Shown here: positions 1 through 10,560 of the stretch, in pieces
Layout: the number at the start of each line of letters is the position of its first letter
How positions within the stretch are numbered: position 1 is the first letter of the stretch
Source: Archilochus colubris
Lineage: Eukaryota > Chordata > Aves > Apodiformes > Trochilidae
Assembly: GCA_023079485.1 (NCBI GenBank)
Contig: CM041090.1
Location: forward strand, 36,234,874 to 36,298,873
DNA: 64,000 bases
Direction: 5' to 3'
Translations under genes and position numbers: made by a program
The notes under the pieces: generated by a model
What the model saw: the letters and a program-made list of their open reading frames with translations, nothing else
Databases searched by the model: none
What the model was told of the DNA's origin: nothing

Positions 1-2034
1 GGGTGCCAAGAGCAGTCACTTGTTGCTCACTATTCTGTGGTGAGAAAGTGCTCCCATGAAGCTGCTCCACTTAAGGAGACTGTGAGGAACCTTCCTTGAA
101 TCTGGAGAGGGATAAGCATAGCATGTAGAACCTCATCTCCCAGCCTGAGTAGCTCAGTGACCATTCCTGAGCAACACCAGTGGCTGCCCAGCTTTTCCTC
201 CCCTCTGCAGTGACACAGACCTTGCAGGTAGGTGACTGTGCACAAAAACCTCAATCACATCCAGGAGCTCTGGTGCCTACGTGAGTGTCTGCTCCACCCT
301 TTGGTCTTCTGTTGTCTGGGCCCACCACAGGCTAAGTGTGCAACTCTGTGAAATCTCTGCCCCAGGCTCTGCAAGGATGGTTCACAAATCCCAGTTATTA
401 ACCCACACCACAGGCTACACTGCCCTGCAGGGCTGATGTGGCAAAGGATGCCTTTCCCTCATACTCTTTCTAAGGCCCCATATATTGCCTCTTTGCTTGG
501 ACACGAGGGAGCAGGGTGCTTTTGCAAGGACTAGTGTACTGGGATGCCTGTCCACAGACCAGAGTGTCACTGCTAGAGAGACAAAAGTGTACCCATCCTG
601 TAGGATACAGAGGGCACCTAATGCAGGAACTGAAAGACTGTGAGAAAGAAGCTGTGCTGTAGAAGCTGTTAATACCTCAGCTCCAGGTATTAACCAATAT
701 CTTGCTGCATCATTCAGAAAGGAGACCATGAAACTGGAGGGCAGTGATACCACAGATGCCTCTTCCATGTTCAGCCAGGTATGCACTATCCAGGAGTTGC
801 CCGTGCAGGCAGGAAAGGTGGTTGCACATGACTTGGCCCAACCAAGTTCTGAGGAAACCTTCATCTGAAGCACCATCTCAAGATCTCATCGCTACTTTTC
901 AGATAATACGAGCACTAACCTGCCTGCTCAAAATGAATGTCTAACCTAGAAATGTTAATTTTGAATAAAGAGTGTACTATTCCACATCACATATACAAAG
1001 AAGACACAGCAGTCTCATACAAATTTCTAAATATATCTTTCATATTTCTTCCCCATACCTCAAACTTCTAAGAGGTTGTTTTAAAATAGTTTTGCTCTGT
1101 ACCAGAGCATATGCCTAATGAAAAGCCTGAGAGACAAACTGGAGGCCACAACAGCCTTATCCAATCATAAAAGGACTCACCTGACAAATGGAAAACAAGC
1201 CTAGGCCACAATGCTACTTAGGTGCTAAAATAACATGTGCCAGTCTAAGTAAAGAGACTAAATAATAGCTGTGAATCTGCAGCTAAAGTGTCTGTCTCAA
1301 CAAGGCAGTGCAGGGCCATCCCACATAAGTAACCTAGTCCCTGGATTATTGGTTACTTCAGAAGAACTAAATTTCTCATCATAATTGTGCTGCAAAATTT
1401 CACCCTTTTAAAAGAGGAAATTGTCTTATTTTTATCCAGCATAGATATACTTTGCCAGCTCAAACATGTCAGATTTCTTCTCTTAACAATGATGGAAATA
1501 ATACCTTTCTGGTTTTCTTCCACTGTCTAATCATCCATTATTTTTTCACTGATTCTTAGTGGCTATGACAAAGTCAGAATTTCATCCTAGCTTTTCTTTC
1601 CAGTGCTAATGATTAGTATGTACAGGTAGTCTTATAGGTAAGATGATACCATTCCTTATCATTAATTATTTTGTTTTAATATACTAACTTCTCAACTGCA
1701 TATTTTAAGTTTGAATCTCTAAGATTTGCTTTCCCACCTGTGTTAAATCATTTATATATGTATGTAATTAAAAAGGTAAAATGAAATATAGACTTGGAAG
1801 ATATTTTAAATAACAACATTTCCCTTTGCTATACATATTTCACAATGAGTCATAAATTAGGCTAGATATATGCTAGGAAAAATGAGATATTATGAAAATT
1901 AAAAAAAAAAGAAGTAAACAGAATATATTAAAGAGTCTAAAGTCACTCCCTTTAAAAGAAACGTTTTAGCAACTGTAGTAAGTCATGTCTCCTGGTTGCT
2001 TTGCTAACCCTTTAGAAAAGATGGTTGACATTAA

Positions 2035-2222
2035 AATCAATAATCATATTCAACTGCAAGTGTCAAAGCACTTCCCAAAATAAGTCTCTAAAATAATCTT
2101 CTCAGAAGTGGTGCAATGAAGGCACTAAGATGAAGGAAAGTTAGTGACAGAATCAGGAATTACAGCCCAGGCCTCCAGTCACCCAGTTAAGGCCCTTGTA
2201 TGCTAGACCATCCCACCCCTGA
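2035..2222. mobile_element. Ancient MIR-like SINE remnant
   Basis: The stretch contains GTGACAGAATCAGGAATTAC followed by CAGCCCAGGCCTCC and GCTAGACCATCCCACC. This matches the order of the old amniote MIR-type reverse-complement consensus ('gtggcagagctgggaatagaacccagg..tcctg...actagaccatgct'). Upstream, TCAAAGCACTTCCC also fits. It is diverged but the block order is convincing. Confidence 0.5.
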
Positions 2223-2446
2223 CAAATGAGTTAGGCTTCTTAAGCTGCAATTGCAAAGTGATTTACTTGGCAATGTGAAACCATGCTGCTCAGCACACAT
2301 ACCACCTCTTCTGTGTGCTCTGATCACTGCCACCTTCTGCCACTGCTCTTCTTGGGAGCTCAGTCATCTCATTACCAAACCTCTTTTGGGGGCTTCTCAG
2401 AGGTGGCAAACTGAGGCAATTTGTCAGAATTGAGAAACCACTTCCT

Positions 2447-2475
2447 TTTTCTTCTTCTTCTTCATCCTCCTCCAT
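2447..2475. repeat. (CTT)n/(TCC)n pyrimidine repeat
   Basis: A CTT repeat passes into TCATCCTCCTCC. It accounts for the glutamate-rich stretch in the minus-strand open frame across it, which is not a gene. Confidence 0.8.
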
Positions 2476-3810
2476 CATCCTGTCAGGCATGCTCGTAGAA
2501 GATTTTAACTCATTGCAATGAGCTCCAGTGATGTCCCCCCTGTTAGAAAACACCATGTTAATCCAGTGGACACAGTGAAGCAAAGGAAAACAGAAGGGGG
2601 GCAGATTTGTAATGTTTCCTGGGTAAACCAGTAAGCAACCCTGCCTTCCTCAGCAGAGAATATCTGCTCTCCCCCAGGGAGAAACAAATAACCATGCTCA
2701 TTCCCTCAGCACCTTGCACACCACATCCTGTTTCTGCCTGGAGCGTGCACACACACAAGGAGAATTGCAGACATCCAAGTGAAGCTCAGTGCTCCCTGGA
2801 AAAATTTGCTTTATTACATAGGAATCACATGACTCTCTGTAGAAGCCATAAAGCCAAGATTCTCAGAATGAACCCACCTTCCAAAGCAGGTGCAAAACAA
2901 TTACATGTGCATTTGGAGCAAATCTTACACTCCCAGGAAATTCCAGGCTCAGTGGTCACATGTTGTAGATCTATCCAAAGATTTTGCATGTACAGGGCTG
3001 TAGCATTCATTAGACTGTCAGTATTCTGGAACATCCAGACAAACAAAGGAAATTTTAAAATTTTAATTTCCAGGCAGAAAAAGACTTATGAGGGAAAGTC
3101 TTGCAAAGAGCCTTGCATGCACTTTAACAGTGCAAAACTGATGTGCAGTGCTCCTGTTTATGAGTCATTACATTTAGAAGTACAGTAGTGATATTGCTGT
3201 TAACCATGGCTGGATGGGAAATAGAATTCCTCCCATATGGTGTACCCAGAACTGAAAGATTTTTGTTTTAACATGTATCAGAAGAAAAGATTATATTTCT
3301 ATTAAAATGAAAAATCATATTGTAAAAGTACAATGTAGTAGCAAAATTACTTTTTCAGAATAAAGTACACCAGTAACATCTAATCAGAACACTATTAAAA
3401 ACTGTAAGTCAAGAAGAAATGAGAAATTGGAATGAATCATGAAAGGGAAAAAGATAATCATCCTGGTTTGCTTTTAGAGGCTTTGATTAATTTCTGTTCA
3501 AATTCATGTGAAAGCATATTTCCTTTCCCCAGAAAACTTCTGAGTTTTAACAAGCACTACAATGTACAGTAGATGCCTTGGCATCAGTTAACCAAGAATA
3601 CTATCCTGCAAGTTTCAGGCTCTCTCAGGTCACTCAGGACCTCCACTCCTGTTTTTCTCTAACTCCTATGTACACCAAATCCTCTGGCCTGTCTCCTGGT
3701 AAGGAAGACTGTCTGGCAGCCTTCCTCATGACACTGCCACACCTATTTATGCAGAAAAATAGCCCCTTACTTGGTAGTGAACAATTCAGAGAAGTCCTGC
3801 AGGCTTTTAC

Positions 3811-3928
3811 ACGTGCAAGGGCCTTGAGTATGTGGTTCTGGGAGAGGTATTCAGCACTGGCCTTCATTCTAGGCAGCAGCCCCCAAAGCACTGTCAAGTA
3901 CTGTTTACAGAAGGGTGCCTGTCGTGGA
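3811..3928 (-). CDS. PPP1R36: Second putative exon of a PPP1R36-like gene
   Basis: This minus-strand open stretch follows an acceptor-like tract (TTTTCTTTCCAAAAAAG, AG at 3930-3929) and ends at a donor-like ACGT|GTAAAAG (GT at 3810-3809). The translation contains LTVLWGLLPRMKASAEYLSQ. I recall a PPP1R36 segment of the form SPV..LLP..R..A with the same spacing. It lies downstream of the 10.1 kb exon in transcript order, as expected. A second acceptor-like CAG sits at 3903-3901, which would shorten the exon to 3811-3900. Exons that should lie between this and the 10.1 kb segment were not found. The assignment depends on weak similarity from memory and on synteny. Confidence 0.35.
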
Positions 3929-3930
3929 CT

Positions 3931-6900
3931 TTTTTGGAAAGAAAACACATGCAGGTGTTACCTTGGTGTATTCAGGCAGGGCAGGTTCCCTAAGGACTCA
4001 CCAAATGTGTCCCTCAGACATGGCAATCACACTGCATGTGCAGCAGCAGCCCAGCTCTTGGTTTCTGCAAGTCATCATTGTTCCTGCCTGTTAAGGCAGG
4101 GCTGAACACACTGGAGCAAAGAGGCCTGCTGGATGCCTAAATTGGACACTCACATACCTACCTTTTGCACTGGGAAAAGGCCCAGAGTCCCACTGCATCC
4201 CAGAGGACATGTTGGCATGACTCCACTAAAATGCCAGCAACCATTTCATATCAAAATTTACCACGTGTGCACCACTGAGGATTTGAAAGGACTGTTTTTT
4301 AAAAGTTATGGAGACAGATGAGGCTAGAAAAAAAGTTACCTCAGATGGATTTCATCGTGCTCAACTCTAACCAATTTGGCTTGGTCTTGCTGCTACAAAC
4401 TAAGGAAATAACATGAGATCACCACCCAGTTTCCCTCAATAATCAATGGGAAGAGACTAATGAGGTGAGTCATTTTCTGGGGTCATTTCTGGGAGTCATT
4501 TTCACACACATTTGCCTCAAGAGGCACCAATCCACCCTCTGGCGTAGCTTCTCTTTCTGTAATGGCTGTCAAGGCAGCCAAAGGGTGTGGTCTGGCTGGA
4601 CAGCTATTGTTCATGCAGCTACAGGTAGACAAGATGATCCCTACCTGGAATGACAGCATAATGATCACAGAAAATATTACTACCAAATAGGAACTCATTG
4701 GATCTCACCTCTGCTTATCTGTCTGTTGATTAAAAAAAAAAAAAAAAATCCAAAATCTAGCTTTTCACTCCTATTTAACATTTGTGATCTCTGGCATAAA
4801 CTGAATCAGCCCCTAACAAATCCAGTCTCTACTGAATCTGTTCTTGAGACTGCTGTGTTTCCTTGGAAATGAAGTCACACTTCCCCATTTTCAAGGAAGG
4901 GCTTCCTAATTTATAAAGTATAAAGAACAATTTGGGCCCAGCTGTTCTGTATTAATTTGCTGAAGCCCTGATACATCATGAGTTGCAGAAATGGCTGATG
5001 GAGCTGTACAATGCATGCCAAAAGAGATTATTGGCATCTAGAAATGCTGCCAAGGTCAATGACAATGAAAGAAGGCTGTGAAATTTCTTTCTTACAGAGA
5101 TGAAACTATGAGGCAAATGATGAGAAAAACCTGTAGACCAGACTTCCCAGAGGGACCTCAGGATGGTGTAGGAACTGGCTGGAGTCTGAGAGCTACAGAA
5201 GAACTGAAACTCCCTGGCTGAGGGCTCCAAGGAGAAAAAGCTTGGGCTTAAAAGCAAAGAGATACTATTTTTACAGGGGACAGCTAAGCCCTAGAGGTAA
5301 AATTTTGTTCTATATAATCTGCCCTACAAGTAAACTATGTGGGGAATCAAAAAGGAAAAGGAGCATTTGGATGTGCAAGGGAGAGACATGTCCTGGGCTG
5401 ACACTCAGTCACACTGCCCATTTATCTTTGTGAGTTTCTTACCTCAAAGAAGCTCCGATCTTTGTGCATTGATGCTTTTCTCCTAAGGCAGTGAAGAAGA
5501 ACACAAAATTAATAGCAGCAGTCATCCTTTCTGTTCTCTGAACAGAGCATTGAATATGACTCACGGGGCTATGCCAAGCTGGCATTTAACCAGGGCAATA
5601 AAGTTGTTGCTGGTAGATCCTCATTACTAGCATGCAGAGACCCACTGTCCAAGGGAAAGGCAGGGCTTCTGCATTGCCTCAGAAGGAGAAAATGCAAAAT
5701 ATTGTATGGCTCAGTTAATTAAACATGACAGAGAACAAAGCTGGATGTGATGAGCAGGCAAGGCTCCTCTGCTATGCAACCTAGACCAAGCTCTCTGCAA
5801 GGGCCTCTCAAAAGTGGTCAGTGCTGATCTAACCCAGTTCCCACTGAAGTCAATAAAAAACTCTTCCTGACATCACTGGAAGAGCAACAAGCAGAGTAAC
5901 CAAAGCCAGGCCAAGGCTGAGACAATAAACTGGAAAGCCAGGAAGGAGATGCCTGACGTATCTTCAAGAAGAAATGCAAAACATGGCCAAGAGTGACAAA
6001 AAGCTTTTGTTAAAGAAACAACAAATTGCTCAGTGGAAGCCTGAGAGATTCTCTTGCCACCCACTTGATCTCTGGGATTCTCAAACAAAGCCAAATGACC
6101 ATCACAGAAACTGCAATTAAAGCACAAATGCACTCATCCCAGCAGCCACTCAGTTCTTCTGGAGATGGCCCATCTCACTCCCATGGACTCTGTCTTGGTC
6201 TTGCCAGAAGCACAGGGAAGCTGTCTCCACATCAACTCACTAACTCCTGACATCTCCTTTTTCTTCCTGATAACAACAAGTGTTCCACACATTTAAAGTA
6301 TCCCCTGCTGTCATCACTCCAGAAAGATCAGTGGAGAGCAGGCCATGAAGATAATACCTTTCAGCCCTATGGCTCTATTTACCATCTTCTGACTTTTATT
6401 TGTTTATTTGTTTTATCAGAAATGACATGTATCTCCCTACCTGGTTCTCTCCAGCCATAATCCTCATGACACTTCACATATTGTGTAAAGAGAAAGAAGT
6501 TTGACTCTGCAAGCACATTATGGCCTCTTGCCAAAGCAGAACTGGTAAAGAACATTATTCTTTCCTCAGAATACCAGAGTGGAGAAGTCTAAAGTGATCC
6601 CACATTCTTAAACCTAAATGTGAAAGTCAACTTCACCTTTTAACATTACACAGCTCATGCAGTCCTGGAACTAGTCCCTAGTTTAGCAGAAAACCTACAT
6701 GGAGGCCAGCAACAGAAAATAACACTAATAATTAAGGTCAAATAAAGCCAGGGGTCTCCACCCTTCTTTCTCCCAGTGGTTTCTAGCCTCAGGTGAGGTA
6801 TTAAACTAAGAGACCTGCTTGAAGTAGTTTCCTATAAGTATTGAACGAGAAGGCAGATCCCATGTCTAGGCCACAGTTGTTAATTACCTATGAAAATGCA

Positions 6901-9900
6901 GAAAGTGTCAGGAAAACAGCAATCATGCAGTGAGATTGAGGAAGGGGCTTGTAAGAATTATGAATGAGTGAGCAAAGAGCATCCTGCCTTCTAGAAGTAC
7001 AGTAATACTGATTTATCAGGAAATAGGATGAGTTCATGCATGGAAGACAGTAGAGCCAAGGTCAGATTGTGCAGCTGAGCATGAGGTCTGGATGCAAGAT
7101 GATAGCAACTTCAGACATCTACAAGAATTCCTGTTGTCCATAGGGGCACAAGGGGTAGAAATGTTTCCTGAGCCATTCAGCAGCTCCCTCCACTACAGCC
7201 CTGACTCCTGACTGCCCATGGATCAAGCCAGCTCCAAGGATCAGTAAGGACCAGCTCGACTGTGTTTGCACCATCAGTGCATGCAGCTCTGGGAACACAC
7301 TGTATTTTTCCTATTATGACAAATGCCTATAAGGAAACTGGCTCCACAAAAAGGTTGCACAACCCCCATCAACTTAAAAGGAGAAAGCCAGACACACCTA
7401 CTCCTTCCTCAGCGTTGGAGGCACAAAAGGACTAATGCTAACATACACAAATAACAGGTCTGGAGGGACTCTCTCTAATTCCAGTCTGGGATAGTATCAA
7501 GATAGGATTTTAATGCTGCATTTTACAAATCATGTAAATTCTTAAGATGAAGATGTTCTCCACCTAAGCTGCCCTTTTTAAGTTTTCAAAGAAAAAATTT
7601 ACAGAAAAAAAAATCAGTAGTTTCATATGAACTACATAGACACTTGGCAGATCTGGAAGGGAAAGCAGTTTACCAACACGTTATAAGATTTCATTAAAAT
7701 GTTGCTATGCTGAATTAGAGTGAAAAGCAAAAGGTTCAATGCCATCATGAACATACAGTTGAGTTATAAGAAAATGTAATAAAATGGGGGGGTGATACAT
7801 CATCAATAGTTTCTCAGCTTTTTCTTCTGCACATTTTGCAGGTTAAAAAACCTCATCAAAAGTAACTCTCATCAGAGTTTCCATTTGATGAAGGACTTTT
7901 CCCACTCAAAAACATGTGTGCTGAAAAAAATATTTTTTAAAAATTAAGAGTGTTAATCTGTTCTGTCCCTTAGCTCTTTTTTTTTGGCAGTTCATATAAT
8001 GGGCTGGGAGGATCCAGATAACATTTAAGGCAAAACTGAGTCAGCCTGGAAAAGACTCTATTTATATAATTGCAGTATGGTATGGAAAGTGCCATATATT
8101 GTAACACCCTCAGAATTAGCTAAACACTGAAGTAAGATGTCGTCAGCTACTGCCACCCTGCCATGAGTAACTCAGTGAGGTCTCTCTTCACACAGCACCT
8201 TACATCACGAAGGCTTTCAGACACAGCTCTTTCCTAGCTTTTGTGTTTTCACAGCCTGGACACCAACATTGCAACCTCCTCCCAGCCTCTAACCCCCACT
8301 ATGATGGAAATATTAAAGAACACAGTTTCTTCTTCCAGCTCTCTGCTCTCCCTTCCACAATGCTAAGGGGTTTCGGGGTTTTTTTGGCTACTAAACCTCT
8401 CACTTGCCTCAATGCTGCACATTCCCATCCACCAGACAGTACAGGCAAGTGAAGGGGCAGCAGAGCTAACCAGCTGGGTTCAGGATGGGCTGTTTAATCC
8501 AGCTGCATCCAGTTCTCGGAGTCAAGTTACTTCCAACTGAGTCGCAGATGTGCAGACTTTAGGGCCACCCAACAGGTATAATGAAATGCTGTCATGACCC
8601 TTCTTGTCCAACCAGTGAGAAGGTTAAGAGGATGCCTTTGCTTAGCAGGAATCTGGGAATAGGGATTTGGCAGAGCAGGCTGCTCCCAGGAGTGCCTGGT
8701 GAAATGCCAGCCTGTAGGAGTTAGAGGCAACACATTCTTCATTCTCAGGGTCCATCACCTCGTGGGATGGACCTGGGCACACTAAAATTAAAGCTCTGTG
8801 GGATAGCAGTTTCAGCTCCCCTTTGACTCCATCATTTCACAGGCTGCCTTCTCCTGATTAGAAGGAAACCCAGGTTCCCCCACCCCAGCCAGGAGCAAGC
8901 CTGCCCAGAGCTGTGTTCCAGGAAGGAAGGTGAATGTTTGTGATTCCTCTGGGGGAATGGCAGCAGTTTCACAACAAATGACTGAAAAAAATTGCCTGAA
9001 ACTGCTCTGACGAGACTGGAGTGTGGGTGGGGACTCCCAGCTCCCTTCTACTACCACGGAAAGGGAACATTGAGCAGGAACACACAGGCCTTAGGAAATA
9101 GTCCCTAAAACTAGCACAGCATGTGGTTCTCTGTTGATACACACTCCTTCCACTTACCATTTTGTGTAGTGCTCAGTTGCCTGCCAGGGTTAAACCACAG
9201 CTTCATCTACTGTTAACACTCTTTTTCTTGTCTTCATTAACCCCTTGGTTTCTGTGGCTTTTCAAACACCTTCCCATCCTTTTTGATCTTCTTCATTTTC
9301 TTTTTTTAATTCCCAATAGGGGTTTGTCTCCTCTTTTAGTTCATCTCTGAGACCATCACATCTAAAGAGCAGTTGGTCTCCACCACTCTGAAAAAGCCCC
9401 ATACCACCTTCTCCACTTGGAGGTGGGAGTCCTACACTTCCAATGCCCAAGCACAGGCTCTTCTTGTCTCTGCCCCTTCACTTGATACTCTTCAGCAACA
9501 TGGTCTTCTTCACTTGCTAAACTAGTCTTATGCTATCTCAGACCTGGCATAAGAGGAAGTTTATACAGGGATCAGTGGCAACCAGCAGGTACATAACAAT
9601 TTGCTTTCAATATTTAGTAAGTGGAAGTGACAGGGGTAAGACCCAGGGCTGGCATTGCTTTTAGTCTTGCTGAATTTCATATGGAACCCATCCAAGTTCC
9701 CTCTTCTGTATATCTAGCAAGGCTTCCGCATACCAGGACGAGAGCTTTCCAGTTTGGTATCCAGAGCTCTGCTGCAACTTGTTGTAGCCAGATCAGTTGG
9801 CAACAGCTCACCAGAAACACTTCTGGAGTTGGTTAAACAGGGAGATCAGGACACCGTGTTAGTCCTCTGGGATTCCTTAGCTCACAAGACATTTGTTACC

Positions 9901-9997
9901 TGGGCATTCACTTATGCCACTCAAGAGGGGACATGACCTCAGGCTGCTGTGATCCTTGACACAGCAAGGGTCCCCAGGAAGGAAAGCTTTCCTTGGA
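3931..9997. other. Probable intron(s) of the PPP1R36-like gene, no exon confirmed
   Basis: Unique AT-rich DNA with one poly-A tract. A strong minus-strand donor-like site (ATG|GTAAGTG) lies at 9157-9156, after a short frame reading RQLSTTQN, which could be a small exon. No matching acceptor or following exon was established. Nothing else was recognised. Confidence 0.4.
4732..4748. repeat. Poly-A tract
   Basis: A run of 17 A. No recognisable retroelement or processed-gene body precedes it. Confidence 0.85.
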
Positions 9998-10015
9998 TTA
10001 GTTTCCAGTGGGCAC

Positions 10016-10113
10016 ATGGAGCTGCTGTGCCAGGCCTGACTGGAGAAGAAGGTTACAGTACACCTTGGCAAGGTGTACTTTGCCAACATCTTCTCTAAAA
10101 ATATCAAATTCTT
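10016..10113 (-). CDS. PPP1R36: Putative exon of a PPP1R36-like gene (internal, partial)
   Basis: On the minus strand a pyrimidine tract followed by AAAG (AG at 10115-10114) opens an exon-like frame. Its translation includes KVHLAKVYCNLLLQ and then a histidine and a glycine. As I recall the family, PPP1R36 has an LA..YC.L.L segment followed by H..G at this spacing, and PPP1R36 is the expected neighbour after HSPA2 on this strand. The frame stops at 9998-10000 (TAA). A GT at 10015-10014 exists but is a weak donor (CAT|GTGCCC). The exon may therefore end there, or the gene may be damaged. PPP1R36 is a regulatory protein of protein phosphatase 1 linked to testis. A protein search would settle the identity. 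The ORF in this frame also continues upstream past the acceptor. Confidence 0.42.
10057..10079. repeat. Perfect inverted repeat, 10-bp arms
   Basis: AGTACACCTT, GGC, AAGGTGTACT: ten-base arms with a 3-base centre. It lies inside the putative PPP1R36 exon and overlaps its best-conserved codons (KVHLAKVY), so it may be a coincidence of coding sequence. Confidence 0.9.
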
Positions 10114-10194
10114 CTTTAAAACAAAAGGGGAAGGTGCTCTGGGCTGAGCTAGAAAGAGTGTCAGTTCCTGAGAAGTAACCAGGTTTCCAGCCAC

Positions 10195-10560
10195 ATAAAC
10201 CCACAGGCTGCGTGACGCCGCTCTCAGGGGTCCCCTCAGCGCCACGGATGGGCTCAGGAGCCTCCAGCACAGCTCGGCAATGCCGGTGGGGCCACCAGGC
10301 CCGGGGGCTCAGCCCAGGCAGTCTCTCTTTCCCCACACAGCTTACAAGCTGCAGTCCCACAACCTGTCAGGTTCCTGGCTTTGATCCTGCCAGGCTTATG
10401 AGCCCTTAAAAGTCCTGGAGGTGAATGTAGATATCTCCGGGCGCAGGTTCTGTCTCCGTCAGGCCTGGAGCAGTGGGCAGGGCTCAGTCAGAGACAGCAC
10501 TTCTCTTCAAAAAGGCACACGAAGGGCTTTTGGGACTGCCTCCAAACAGGAACGGCTACG
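10195..10560. promoter_or_regulatory. Small CpG-rich patch of unknown role
   Basis: This short stretch is clearly richer in G+C and CpG (for example GCGTGACGCCGCTCTCAGG and CTCCGGGCGCAGG) than the AT-rich DNA around it. It lies just upstream, on the minus strand, of the putative PPP1R36 exon at 10.1 kb. It could be a promoter or alternative first exon of that gene, an enhancer, or a retained GC-rich patch. No TATA box or clear start codon context was found. Confidence 0.35.

Larger units (their letters stand above)
1..3810. other. Intergenic or distal gene region, nothing coding recognised
   Basis: Mostly AT-rich unique sequence apart from the MIR-like remnant and the CTT repeat. Short open frames on both strands have no recognisable domains. 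If the PPP1R36 assignment holds, its last exons should be in or left of this stretch, but I could not identify them. A plus-strand acceptor-like tract and a donor-like GTAGGT flank 17 nt at 211-227, probably by chance. Confidence 0.5.

Noticed and set aside
211..227. A 17-nt segment flanked by a plus-strand acceptor (CTCCCCTCTGCAG) and donor (GTAGGT)
   Set aside because: Microexons of this size are rare and no neighbouring exon or gene supports it.
8940..9040. A minus-strand stretch reading RQFFSVICCETAAI considered as a PPP1R36 exon
   Set aside because: The FF part coincides with a T-run that looks more like a polypyrimidine tract, and alignment needs gaps.
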